Part shown: in pieces, positions 54,772-64,000 of the stretch
Numbering within the stretch: position 1 is the stretch's first letter
Layout of the letters: each line of letters opens with the position of its first letter
Assembly: GCF_900104895.1 (NCBI RefSeq)
Contig: NZ_LT629742.1
Span: forward strand, 2,914,001 to 2,978,000
DNA: 64,000 nucleotides
Source: Microterricola viridarii
GTDB taxonomy: Bacteria; Actinomycetota; Actinomycetes; Actinomycetales; Microbacteriaceae
Direction: 5' to 3'
The notes under the pieces: model-generated
What the model was told of the DNA's origin: nothing
Database searches by the model: none
What the model saw: only the letters and a program-made list of their open reading frames with translations
Position numbers and translations under genes: made by a program

Positions 54772-55707
54772 ATGCCGCGTCTTGTGCCCCTGCCGCCCGG
54801 GCTTGCGGGGCGCGCGTTCTCCATCGCCGACGCTCGTGAATCCGGCCTCACGGTCGGGCGGCTGCGCAGCGGCGACCTCGCGGCTCCGTTCCACGGCGTT
54901 CGCGTCCCAGCTTCGCTCGATCTCGCCCTGCTCGAACGCTGCCAGGCGTACGCCACGCGGATGCGGCCCGGCCAGTTCTTCAGCCAGCTGACCGCCGCGC
55001 GGCTGTGGGGTGCGCCGCTGGCCGGGGCCTTCGAGCCGGACGAGCCGCTGCACGTCTCGGCTCGTTCGCCCCAGCGCCCGCCGCACACCAGCGGAGTCAT
55101 CGGGCACGACCTGCCCGCCGGCGGTGCCTCGGCGAGCAACCGCTACGGTCTGCCCGTCGCGACCGCGGCCGACACCTGGCTACAGCTGGCCGCGCTGCTG
55201 CCGCCGGCCGAGCTCGTCGTCGTCGGCGACCACCTCGTGCTCAACCCGCAGCTGTTCGACCCCGGCGACCCGCGCCCCTACACGAGCATCGCCGCGTTGG
55301 CCGAACCGCTGGGCGCCTTCCGGGGGCGCGGAAAGCGTGCGGCCGTCTCGGCGGTTGTGCGGGTCCGCGTCGGCGCGGAGTCTCGACCCGAGACGCTGCT
55401 CCGACTGGTGTTGGTGAACGCGGGTCTGCCCGAGCCGCTGCTCAACCGGGAGTTGCGGGACTCAGCCGGGGTCTTCCTGGGACGCGTCGACATGGTCTAC
55501 CCCGAGTGGCGGGTGGTCGTCGAGTACGACGGCGACCAACACCGCACGAGCAGCCGGCAGTACGACCGCGATCTGACCCGACTGGACGGGCTCCGCCGCG
55601 CCGGCTGGACCGTGATCCGGGTGCGGAAGTTCGGGCTGTTCGAGCGGCCGGAGCGGACCGTGGCCGAGGTGCGGGCGGCCCTCGTCGCGGGCGGCTACCA
55701 CCCGTGA
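54772..55707 (+). CDS. DUF559/Vsr-like endonuclease-domain protein
   Basis: 311 residues. The C-terminal part has a PD-(D/E)XK-type core: PETLLRLVLVNAGLPEPLLNREL (Glu), VDMVYPEWRVVVEYDGDQH (Asp/Glu), RDLTRLDGLRRAGWTVIRV. This is the DUF559-type (Vsr-like) nuclease fold. The N-terminal 180 residues resemble AbiEi-type winged-helix transcription regulators seen in many actinobacterial proteins of this class, but that is a weak resemblance. ATG 54772. It stands alone between two copies of palindromic repeat P. Target and role unknown. Confidence 0.75.
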   Translation: MPRLVPLPPGLAGRAFSIADARESGLTVGRLRSGDLAAPFHGVRVPASLDLALLERCQAYATRMRPGQFFSQLTAARLWGAPLAGAFEPDEPLHVSARSPQRPPHTSGVIGHDLPAGGASASNRYGLPVATAADTWLQLAALLPPAELVVVGDHLVLNPQLFDPGDPRPYTSIAALAEPLGAFRGRGKRAAVSAVVRVRVGAESRPETLLRLVLVNAGLPEPLLNRELRDSAGVFLGRVDMVYPEWRVVVEYDGDQHRTSSRQYDRDLTRLDGLRRAGWTVIRVRKFGLFERPERTVAEVRAALVAGGYHP

Positions 55708-55718
55708 CCTCGCGCGGC

Positions 55719-55791
55719 GGCATCCGCGCCATCGAGAAGCAAGAAAACGCACCAAGACCGGAGTCGTGGTGCGTCTTCTTGCGTGTCGATG
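55719..55791. repeat. Palindromic repeat P, copy 2
   Basis: Starts GGCATCCGCGCCATCGAGAAG like copy 1; arms CATCGAGAAGCAAGAAAACG and CGTCTTCTTGCGTGTCGATG pair. It fills the gap between convergent DUF559 and gcvP genes and probably terminates both. Confidence 0.75.
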
Positions 55792-55795
55792 CCGC

Positions 55796-58708
<2,913 letters not shown>

Positions 58709-58755
58709 TGCTCTCGAGATTCTCTGGTTGGTCGTCAGAAGCGGGTGTTCGGCGC

Positions 58756-59127
58756 CTATTCGGCGATGAGCGCGCTGTACTCGTCGTAGCTGAGCAGCGC
58801 GGGCAGCTCGGTGAAGCTGATCTTGATGAGCCAGCCCTCGCCGAACGGGTCGGAGTTGATCAGCTCGGGTGCGTCGACGAGGGCCTGGTTGACCTCGGTG
58901 ACGGTGCCGTCGACGGGGGTGATCAGCTCGCCGACCGACTTGGTCGACTCGATCTCGCCGACGACCGCGCCCGCGGTGATCTCGTCGCCGGAGTCGGGCA
59001 GGTCGACGAAGACGACGTCGCCCAGCTGCTCGGCGGCGTAGGCGGTGATGCCGACGACGGCGGTGTTGCCGTCGACGAGCAGCCACTCGTGGTCGGCGGT
59101 GTACTGGAGGGTGGTCGGCTCGGCCAT
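58756..59127 (-). CDS. gcvH: Glycine cleavage system H protein
   Basis: 123 residues, normal length. Lipoyl attachment lysine is K63 in [12 protein letters not shown], preceded by the [20 protein letters not shown] strands. The C-terminal [13 protein letters not shown] is conserved. It shuttles the aminomethyl group between P and T proteins. AAGGAGCCACC lies directly before ATG 59127. Middle gene of the operon, about 50 bp from each neighbour. Confidence 0.97.
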   Translation of the reverse strand: MAEPTTLQYTADHEWLLVDGNTAVVGITAYAAEQLGDVVFVDLPDSGDEITAGAVVGEIESTKSVGELITPVDGTVTEVNQALVDAPELINSDPFGEGWLIKISFTELPALLSYDEYSALIAE

Positions 59128-59182
59128 GGTGGCTCCTTGGGTGTGGTGGTTTGGTGGGGTGTGTTGCGGGTGGTGCTGGGGT

Positions 59183-60331
59183 CTACTGGGCGCGCTTGTA
59201 GAACGGCAGGGCGACGACGGATGCCGGCACGCGGGTGCCGCGCACGTCGATGAACAGAGCGCTGCCGATCTCGCTGTGGCCGGGGTCGACGAAGGCCATC
59301 GCGATGGGGTGGCCGAGGGTCGGCGAGAGCGCCCCGCTGGTGATCACGCCGATGGCGGGAGCGTCGGCATCCGGGCTGGCGAAGAGCTCGTAATCGGCGC
59401 GGCCGGCCCGGCGACCCTCTGCGGCGATGCCGACGAGCACGCGGGCGCCGTCGGCCGGGCCCCGCTCGCTGGCGGCGCGGCCGACGAAGTCGCCCTCCTT
59501 GGCGAGGGCCACGACGCGGCCGAGGCCGGCCTGCGCCGGGAGGATCTCGGTGCCGAGCTCGTGGCCGTAGAGCGGCATGCCGGCCTCCAGGCGCAGCGTG
59601 TCGCGGCTGGCGAGACCGCAGGGCACGAGGCCGTGGTCGGCGCCGGCCGCGGTCAGCGCCACCCAGAGGTCGGCGGCCTTCTCGGTCTGGATGTAGAGCT
59701 CGAAGCCGTCCTCGCCGGTGTAGCCGGTGCGGGCGATGAGCAGCGGGGCCCCGTCGAAGAAGGCATCCGTCGACCAGTAGTACTTGAGCTCGTCGAGCGC
59801 GATGCCGGGGCCCGTGATGCCGGGCGTCGCCTCGAGGATGGCGCGGGAGGCCGGCCCCTGCACGGCGATGAGGGCGAGGTCGTCGCTCTGGTCGGTGACG
59901 GTCACCTCGAAGCCGGCCGCGCGCTCGGCGAGGGCGGGCACGACGGCGAAGCGGTTGCCGGCGTTGGCGACGACGAGGAAGCGCTCCTCGGCCAGCCGGT
60001 AGACGACGAGGTCGTCGATGATGCCGCCGGCCTCGTTCAGCAGCAGGCTGTACTTGGCCTGGCCGAGCTTGACGGCGGAGATCTTGCCGGCGAGGGCGTA
60101 GTCGAGGAACGCCGGGGCGCCCGGGCCCTCGACGAGGATCTCGGCCATGTGCGAGATGTCGAAGAGGCCGGCGGCGGTGCGCACGGCGTGGTGCTCGGCA
60201 AGGTCGCTCGAGTAGCGCACGGGCATCTGCCAGCCGCCGAAGTCGGTGAAGCTGGCGCCGGCCGACACGTGGAGGTCGTGCAGCGGCGAGAAGCGTGCGG
60301 TGCCGGTGGTATCGGTGGTGGCGTCAGTCAT
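59183..60331 (-). CDS. gcvT: Glycine cleavage system T protein (aminomethyltransferase)
   Basis: 382 residues. [25 protein letters not shown] is the folate-domain start; [11 protein letters not shown] and [10 protein letters not shown] and [18 protein letters not shown] follow as conserved blocks. It transfers the methylene group to tetrahydrofolate, releasing ammonia. ATG 60331 is used; the GTG at 60349 is an alternative. A tandem glycine riboswitch (60400-60612) and a small hairpin (60381-60398) precede it, so the operon is induced by glycine. Confidence 0.96.
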   Translation of the reverse strand: MTDATTDTTGTARFSPLHDLHVSAGASFTDFGGWQMPVRYSSDLAEHHAVRTAAGLFDISHMAEILVEGPGAPAFLDYALAGKISAVKLGQAKYSLLLNEAGGIIDDLVVYRLAEERFLVVANAGNRFAVVPALAERAAGFEVTVTDQSDDLALIAVQGPASRAILEATPGITGPGIALDELKYYWSTDAFFDGAPLLIARTGYTGEDGFELYIQTEKAADLWVALTAAGADHGLVPCGLASRDTLRLEAGMPLYGHELGTEILPAQAGLGRVVALAKEGDFVGRAASERGPADGARVLVGIAAEGRRAGRADYELFASPDADAPAIGVITSGALSPTLGHPIAMAFVDPGHSEIGSALFIDVRGTRVPASVVALPFYKRAQ

Positions 60332-60380
60332 TGACCAGGAGTTCCTCACGTCGAACCGGCAGGCGCCGGGCGAGATTCTG

Positions 60381-60398
60381 GACGGTCGCTTGACCGTC
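60381..60398 (-). other. Hairpin between glycine riboswitch and gcvT (possible expression platform)
   Basis: GACGGTC (60381-60387) pairs perfectly with GACCGTC (60392-60398) with a 4-nt loop. It lies between aptamer 2 and the gcvT start; no T tract follows, which favours translational control or a linker role. Confidence 0.5.
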
Positions 60399-60399
60399 T

Positions 60400-60612
60400 C
60401 GGAACTCCCCCTCTGTCATCCGGCCTGAGAGTTTCACCGCGGCCCGCCGGAGTCGGCAGGGAGTGCGGCTTTCACCTTGGGCGGGATCTCGCTCGGCGAG
60501 ATCCTCTTTCCAGAGTGGCCAGCTCGACGCGGTACATATACCTGAGAGATTGTCGGGGAGGATTGCTCCTTCGGTGCCGATACGCATCGCTGCGCCCGGC
60601 TCTCCCGCGTCG
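60400..60612 (-). promoter_or_regulatory. Tandem glycine riboswitch
   Basis: On the minus strand, aptamer 1 reads GGGAGAGCCGGGCGC ... GGCACCGAAGGAGCAA ... TCTCTCAGGTA, the glycine riboswitch consensus. Aptamer 2 follows with TCTGGAAAGAGG ... AGGTGAAAGCCGCAC ... CTCTCAGGCCGGATGACAGAG. Two aptamers in tandem upstream of gcvT are the classical arrangement that turns on glycine cleavage when glycine is abundant. Boundaries are approximate. Confidence 0.92.
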
Positions 60613-60786
60613 ACCATGTGGCCCGATATTCAATTGCTGCTGCGTGCGCGGATGCTGCGTGAGCACAGCGCGCTGCCAGCATACCGCGCCGCACGTACGG
60701 CCAGTTGCAACACCTGTGAGGAGTTCGCGAACATTAGTTCACGGTCGAGCGACACCTTCTGAGGATCACCAGATCGGCTCAAACGA

Positions 60787-60792
60787 TACGCT
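60787..60792 (+). promoter_or_regulatory. Candidate -10 (TACGCT) for the 663-residue orphan gene
   Basis: TACGCT is 6 nt before GTG 60799, the leaderless arrangement used by resident genes. Confidence 0.4.
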
Positions 60793-60798
60793 CGACGC

Positions 60799-62790
60799 GT
60801 GACTCTCCCACCTCCTGCAAGGCACCGCCTTTCCGCGCCGTTGCGGAGTGCGCCATTTCTTGATCGCGTTTCTCGGGTCGAGGGGACTGTGCCAATTGGC
60901 CCTACTGCTTGGGAGCATCATGTGAAGACGTTGACGAGCTCTCTGCGGTCGCTGGAGCGCCTGCTGATTGGGCCTGAGGTTGCCTCCTTCGAGGAAGTTC
61001 GTCATTGGACCCGTCAGCTCCTCGATACTCGACTTCGCGTCGCGTCCAGTCTCCTTGCGCTTCAGCCTTTTCTACCTTTCGACGTCGAAAAGGCCAACAA
61101 CCTTTTGGACCTAATTAATCCAATCTGCGTGGATGCCGCAGAAGCTGTGGATTCTGCTAAACGGTACGTCGGGCCATCAGATTCAGTTCGGGCTGCCGCC
61201 GAGCGCTGGGATTCTTCATACGCGGGCGAGGGAGGCGGAGAAATCTGGCGCACCGCATTCAAGGTGCCATCCGACCCTGTCGATCAGCGAGGGGACTTCC
61301 GCCCGGAATGGGTACTGCAGCACTACGCGTACAGGAACACCGAACTCCTAGATCTGGTCATCCCCCATCTTCAGTCACTTGGTGTCCCCTTCGTAACGGA
61401 CCCGCTCGCTGCAGTAAGCATTGTTGGCTGGGTTATCGGCAGCGAAGACCCTGTGCTCGCTTACATCTCGATGAGGAGCGCTGTGGATTACAGTCTCCGG
61501 TCCGATCCTCACCTTTATCGCCGCATCGCGACAGAGCTCGAATCAAAGGAGCCCGCATTGCGCCGCTCTCGCGATTCGGCGCGGCGCGCTCTTGCGATTT
61601 CCACATCGTCCGACGAAAGCGCAGAAACACGTGCTGCGGCGCTCGCAGAGGCCTACAAACGCATTCTGGAGGGCCCATTCCGGCAAAACAGCTGGGCGGT
61701 TTTCTGCTTGATCGATGGCGAATTGACATCTCCGCCGACCCTTTTTGAGCTGCGCCAGCGATTGGGCTCAAAAGGAGGGCTACTCCGCGAGATTGCCGAA
61801 GAAGTTGTGATTCCCGATTTGCGGAACGGAGAAGCCCATGAAACCTGGAGGTGGGACGGTTTCGCGGAAGAGTTCGTGACTGAACGTGGCCGCATTTCAC
61901 TTGTGAAGGTCTCCGCTGCCGTTGCGATCGCCGATTCATTCGCCCGAGGCTGCGAAGCAGGATTCGCCGCAGTTCGGTCACTCGACATACAGAACGATGT
62001 CTTGAGGCTCCCCGATCCGAGCGAGGCCGGACGGATGGCGTCGTGGCGCCGGGCCCAGGCATTCTTTGGCACAAATCGACTTCACCTCGTCGATGCTCGA
62101 CTCAATGCCCGAGATGCTTCAATTCGCCTAGAGTCCCTAGCGACCACAGACATCAATCCGTGTTTTCAGGCCCTCATCTTGTCGCGCCGTCTCATCCCCG
62201 AAATCTCGACATTCAGCGTTTCGACATCGCGAGAGCTAAGGCCAGTGATCACCGTATCGGCCGAAGCGCTCGACGCAACAATGCCGATATGGGAACTCGC
62301 CGTCTCGTCCATCGACCAAATGCCCCTGTCAACTTTCTTGCCCGCGAACTTTGATGCTCGAAGACGCATAGAACCCGCCTCAGTGGCTGCTCGCTCAGCA
62401 GCCTGGATCGCCGTCGATGACTCTGTTGACGCGGTTGACGGAAGCCCGGCGATTTGGGGGCCGAGCACGGTCACCCTGATAGATGCACGACTGCAAATAG
62501 TCGAGATGGCCATCGATCAGACAATGCAGCATGTTGAGATGCCTAATTCGCGGCTTGCAAGCGTTAGCTCCTCCGTTAGGGCATTGCGCGCGTGGCTGGC
62601 CCAACCACCAGAGCCAAACCGGAAATCTCTTGAATCACATTCGGCCCTTCAGCTGTTGAGGCACCAATGGGCACATTGGGGACCAGTTCCACGCCACCCG
62701 TTGGTAGTCGACGACCAGCGGCCCTTGGCCCCGCAACGACAACCTGGCTTGAGAGCGCGACCTGAGACCGGACGATACTCGACAATCTAA
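60799..62790 (+). CDS. Large protein of unknown function with a HEPN-like RNxxxH motif
   Basis: 663 residues from GTG 60799; GTG 60889 (with GAGGGGACT upstream) is a possible start. No family was recognised. It is soluble and largely helical in appearance. The segment IPDLRNGEAHETWRWDGFAEEF (R342, N343, H347) fits the Rx4-6H motif of HEPN ribonuclease domains such as the ApeA-like group, and the preceding hydrophobic helices suit a HEPN bundle. Base composition is markedly lower in GC than the flanking genes (29 of 60 in 61081-61140 against 46 of 60 in 6001-6060) and the codon use is less biased, indicating horizontal gain. It lies beside a toxin-antitoxin pair. The function may be RNA cleavage in defence, which is inference. 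Confidence 0.7.
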   Translation: MTLPPPARHRLSAPLRSAPFLDRVSRVEGTVPIGPTAWEHHVKTLTSSLRSLERLLIGPEVASFEEVRHWTRQLLDTRLRVASSLLALQPFLPFDVEKANNLLDLINPICVDAAEAVDSAKRYVGPSDSVRAAAERWDSSYAGEGGGEIWRTAFKVPSDPVDQRGDFRPEWVLQHYAYRNTELLDLVIPHLQSLGVPFVTDPLAAVSIVGWVIGSEDPVLAYISMRSAVDYSLRSDPHLYRRIATELESKEPALRRSRDSARRALAISTSSDESAETRAAALAEAYKRILEGPFRQNSWAVFCLIDGELTSPPTLFELRQRLGSKGGLLREIAEEVVIPDLRNGEAHETWRWDGFAEEFVTERGRISLVKVSAAVAIADSFARGCEAGFAAVRSLDIQNDVLRLPDPSEAGRMASWRRAQAFFGTNRLHLVDARLNARDASIRLESLATTDINPCFQALILSRRLIPEISTFSVSTSRELRPVITVSAEALDATMPIWELAVSSIDQMPLSTFLPANFDARRRIEPASVAARSAAWIAVDDSVDAVDGSPAIWGPSTVTLIDARLQIVEMAIDQTMQHVEMPNSRLASVSSSVRALRAWLAQPPEPNRKSLESHSALQLLRHQWAHWGPVPRHPLVVDDQRPLAPQRQPGLRARPETGRYSTI

Positions 62791-62869
62791 GCGATTCGGC
62801 TGACTGCTCCACGGTTCGCATGCAGCGCGCTGGACCCGTGACATGTCCGCAGCCATCGGGCAAAAACAG

Positions 62870-63385
62870 CTACGCCAGCAGACTGGCGATCGTCGCTTCT
62901 GCATCCGCGACGGTGACAAACATCACTCGTGCGCTGTCAGGCACGAGCGTGAAACCGAACTTGAGATAGAACTGTTCCGCGCTCGCACTGATGGCATGCA
63001 CTACCAACGCGCGAGCACCAACAATCCGTGACGCCTCGATGCCCTTTAGAATCGCGTCCTGCAGAAGCGATACTCCGAGACCGAGCCCTCTAAACTCCGC
63101 ATCTACCGCGAGCCGACCGATCAGGATTACGGGAATTGGGCTCGGCATATTGCGTCGCAGGCTAGACGTGGCCTCCTCATGGCCAAGCGAGCTGGCAGAC
63201 AGGCAGTAGTACCCAGCGACCCGACCAGAAGCTGCCTCAATGCTGACAAATGTTCGAGACGCACCGGTCTTCTCGTTCTTGAGCGCACGCGTCCGCACCC
63301 ACTCGTCCAGCGTGAGCTCTCCGCAGTCAAAACTTGAGTAGTCGTCGCCCGGCTGGATCGCCCGGGGTCGTGCGAATGAGCTCAA
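62870..63385 (-). CDS. GNAT-family toxin (TacT/AtaT type)
   Basis: 171 residues. LIGRLAVDAEFRGLGLGVSLLQDAI is the acetyl-CoA pyrophosphate loop (RGLGLG) and FYLKFGFTLVPD the catalytic Tyr region typical of toxin acetyltransferases that modify the amino group of charged tRNAs. The N-terminus DYSSFDCGELTLDEWVRTRALKNEKTGASRTFV is the TacT-type opening. The start is TTG 63385, overlapping the antitoxin stop as TTGA. Toxin follows antitoxin in the operon, the usual order for this class. Exact tRNA target unknown. Confidence 0.88.
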   Translation of the reverse strand: MSSFARPRAIQPGDDYSSFDCGELTLDEWVRTRALKNEKTGASRTFVSIEAASGRVAGYYCLSASSLGHEEATSSLRRNMPSPIPVILIGRLAVDAEFRGLGLGVSLLQDAILKGIEASRIVGARALVVHAISASAEQFYLKFGFTLVPDSARVMFVTVADAEATIASLLA

Positions 63386-63657
63386 TCGTTGAACACGGAG
63401 GGTCGACGAAGCAGATCGGCCAGCCCCGACAGCGGCTTGGCGGGCTCATCCAGAATCCGATTGAATGCATCCCAGGCGCTCTTTGACATCTTGAGCTCTC
63501 TCTCCTGACGAATGACCTCGGTGGCCTCGTCGACAAGCAGCGGAATTGAAAAATCCGTGACTGATCGACCTGAAATGGCTGCAGCTCGCTCGATATCCGT
63601 CTTCTGCTCGCGAGTCAGACGCAGCTCGAGTCGCTCGCTTTTCATCACTGTGACCAT
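63382..63657 (-). CDS. DUF1778-family antitoxin (TacA type)
   Basis: 91 residues. VMKSERLELRLTREQKTDIERAAAISGRSVTDFSIPLLVDEATEVI is a ribbon-helix-helix domain of the DUF1778 class that binds DNA as a dimer; the C-terminal part (PLSGLADLLRRPSVFND) wraps and neutralises the toxin. ATG 63657 is preferred because TACGAT ends 6 nt before it; ATG 63645 would also work. An inverted repeat GTACGG-N7-CCGTAC at 63667-63685 overlaps the -10 and fits autorepression. Coupled to the toxin by TTGA. Confidence 0.88.
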   Translation of the reverse strand: MVTVMKSERLELRLTREQKTDIERAAAISGRSVTDFSIPLLVDEATEVIRQERELKMSKSAWDAFNRILDEPAKPLSGLADLLRRPSVFND

Positions 63658-63663
63658 GGGAGT

Positions 63664-63685
63664 ATCGTACGGCACATTTCCGTAC
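63664..63685 (-). promoter_or_regulatory. Toxin-antitoxin promoter and operator
   Basis: The -10 TACGAT (63664-63669) is 6 nt before ATG 63657. GTACGG (63667-63672) and CCGTAC (63680-63685), spaced by 7 nt, form a perfect inverted repeat overlapping it, placed for antitoxin binding. Confidence 0.6.
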
Positions 63686-63732
63686 ATTGCTAGAGCCGCA
63701 TCGCCAAGGCACCGCGGAGCGTCGTCACAGAA

Positions 63733-63761
63733 TTGCCTTCAGGTCAACATGACCATAAGAT
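63733..63761 (+). promoter_or_regulatory. Promoter of the Nudix gene: -35 TTGCCT, 17 bp, -10 TAAGAT
   Basis: TTGCCT (63733-63738) and TAAGAT (63756-63761) are separated by exactly 17 bp. The palindrome GGTCA-ACA-TGACC (63742-63754) fills the spacer. Confidence 0.6.
63742..63754. promoter_or_regulatory. Operator-like palindrome 1 (GTCA-N3-TGAC core)
   Basis: GGTCA-ACA-TGACC is a perfect 5-bp inverted repeat between -35 and -10, a position for repression. Confidence 0.5.
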
Positions 63762-63771
63762 GGAGCCCTGA

Positions 63772-63794
63772 CTTAGAGTCAATCTGACTCCAAG
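63772..63794. promoter_or_regulatory. Operator-like palindrome 2 (GTCA-N3-TGAC core)
   Basis: CTTAGAGTCA-ATC-TGACTCCAAG pairs at 9 of 10 positions and covers the predicted transcription start. It shares the GTCA-N3-TGAC core with palindrome 1, 35 bp away. Confidence 0.6.
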
Positions 63795-63818
63795 GTGTCC
63801 CCGAATGGCGGATGACGC

Positions 63819-64000
63819 ATGAGCCCGGCCCAGCGCAGCACACCGGCGCACGAACCCGCCACGGCGGAGCTCGCCGTCTCGACCGTCATCTTCGCCCTGC
63901 ACACCGAGGCGGATGCCGCCCTGCCCTCGCTGTGGTTGCCGCTCGTGCGGCGCACGCGCGAGCCGTTCCAGGGCCAGTGGGCGCTGCCGGGCGGCTGGCT
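63819..64000 (+). CDS. N-terminus of a Nudix-domain protein (cut by window edge; possibly NrtR-like)
   Basis: 61 codons are visible. ELAVSTVIFALHTEADAALPSLWLPLVRRTREPFQGQWALPGGWL is the start of a Nudix domain up to the GG preceding the Nudix box, which lies beyond the window. The REPFxGxWALPGG phrase occurs in both Nudix hydrolases and NrtR-type regulators of NAD synthesis, which add a winged helix after the Nudix domain. The two upstream palindromes would fit an autoregulated NrtR, but the C-terminus is not seen. ATG 63819 is the only in-frame start. Confidence 0.75.
   Translation, partial: MSPAQRSTPAHEPATAELAVSTVIFALHTEADAALPSLWLPLVRRTREPFQGQWALPGGW

Noticed and set aside
53433-55791. Composite transposon suggested by repeat P copies
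   Set aside because: No transposase or target-site duplication is visible; the repeats are also well placed as terminators.
62843-63031. 62-codon plus-strand frame antisense to the GNAT toxin
   Set aside because: No ribosome site or recognisable motif; the opposite strand encodes a clear GNAT domain.

Overview
The window is 64 kb of high-GC actinobacterial chromosome. Gene content and style point to Microbacteriaceae (the Leifsonia / Cryobacterium / Microterricola neighbourhood): dapC next to a 7Fe ferredoxin, a DUF3117 gene, a CU044_5270-type protein beside an ECF sigma factor, TatB, protealysin with emfourin, EfeUOB, strong GC3 bias, and a heavily over-represented GGATGCC/GGCATCC heptamer. 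The family call is an inference; no rRNA or tRNA gene was found to anchor it.

Layout. 1-3.6 kb: amino-acid permease (with the start of a downstream dehydrogenase at the window edge), a VOC protein, palindromic repeats, an LLM-type flavin oxidoreductase and a tiny zinc-ribbon protein behind two tandem CsoR/CstR-like operators. 3.7-9.4 kb: rpsO, a type-B succinate dehydrogenase operon (sdhC-sdhA-sdhB, each junction an ATGA overlap) and a convergent dicarboxylate transporter. 9.5-24.2 kb: PNPOx-like and flavin-reductase genes, CPBP protease, protealysin-like M4 protease with its emfourin inhibitor, lysoplasmalogenase, apt, FKBP, PrsW, ECF sigma plus membrane partner, gdhA, YihY/BrkB, ispG and a lipoprotein. 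24.3-29.8 kb: SCOT-type CoA-transferase divergent from a thiolase, tatB, an O-methyltransferase, DUF3117 and a membrane glycosyltransferase. 29.8-40.5 kb: lysine/peptidoglycan precursor genes (dapE/dapD divergent; dapC-fdxA further on), a penicillin-acylase family enzyme, a 590-bp repeat cluster, gltA, a lipoprotein and a degenerate PIG-L fused to a membrane domain. 40.6-44.1 kb: efeUOB iron uptake behind a DtxR/IdeR-type box. 44.1-53.2 kb: lipoprotein, M23 peptidase, typA and a complete oligopeptide ABC transporter. 53.4-60.6 kb: DCC protein, CPBP protease, a DUF559-type endonuclease flanked by palindromic repeats, and the glycine cleavage operon gcvT-gcvH-gcvP behind a tandem glycine riboswitch. 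60.8-63.7 kb: a lower-GC accessory island with an orphan 663-residue protein carrying an RNxxxH (HEPN-like) motif and a TacA/TacT-type toxin-antitoxin pair. 63.7 kb to the end: a promoter with two palindromes leading into a truncated Nudix gene.

How genes work together: TCA cycle and respiration (gltA, sdhCAB, dicarboxylate transporter), nitrogen and one-carbon metabolism (gdhA, gcvTHP), diaminopimelate synthesis (dapC, dapD, dapE), iron acquisition (efeUOB) and peptide uptake form the housekeeping backbone.

Two sequence-level patterns run through the window. About a dozen genes have a TAnnnT hexamer ending 6-7 nt before the start codon, the signature of leaderless transcription. GGATGCC occurs about 60 times in either orientation, far above a rough composition expectation, but only once in the 3-kb low-GC island.
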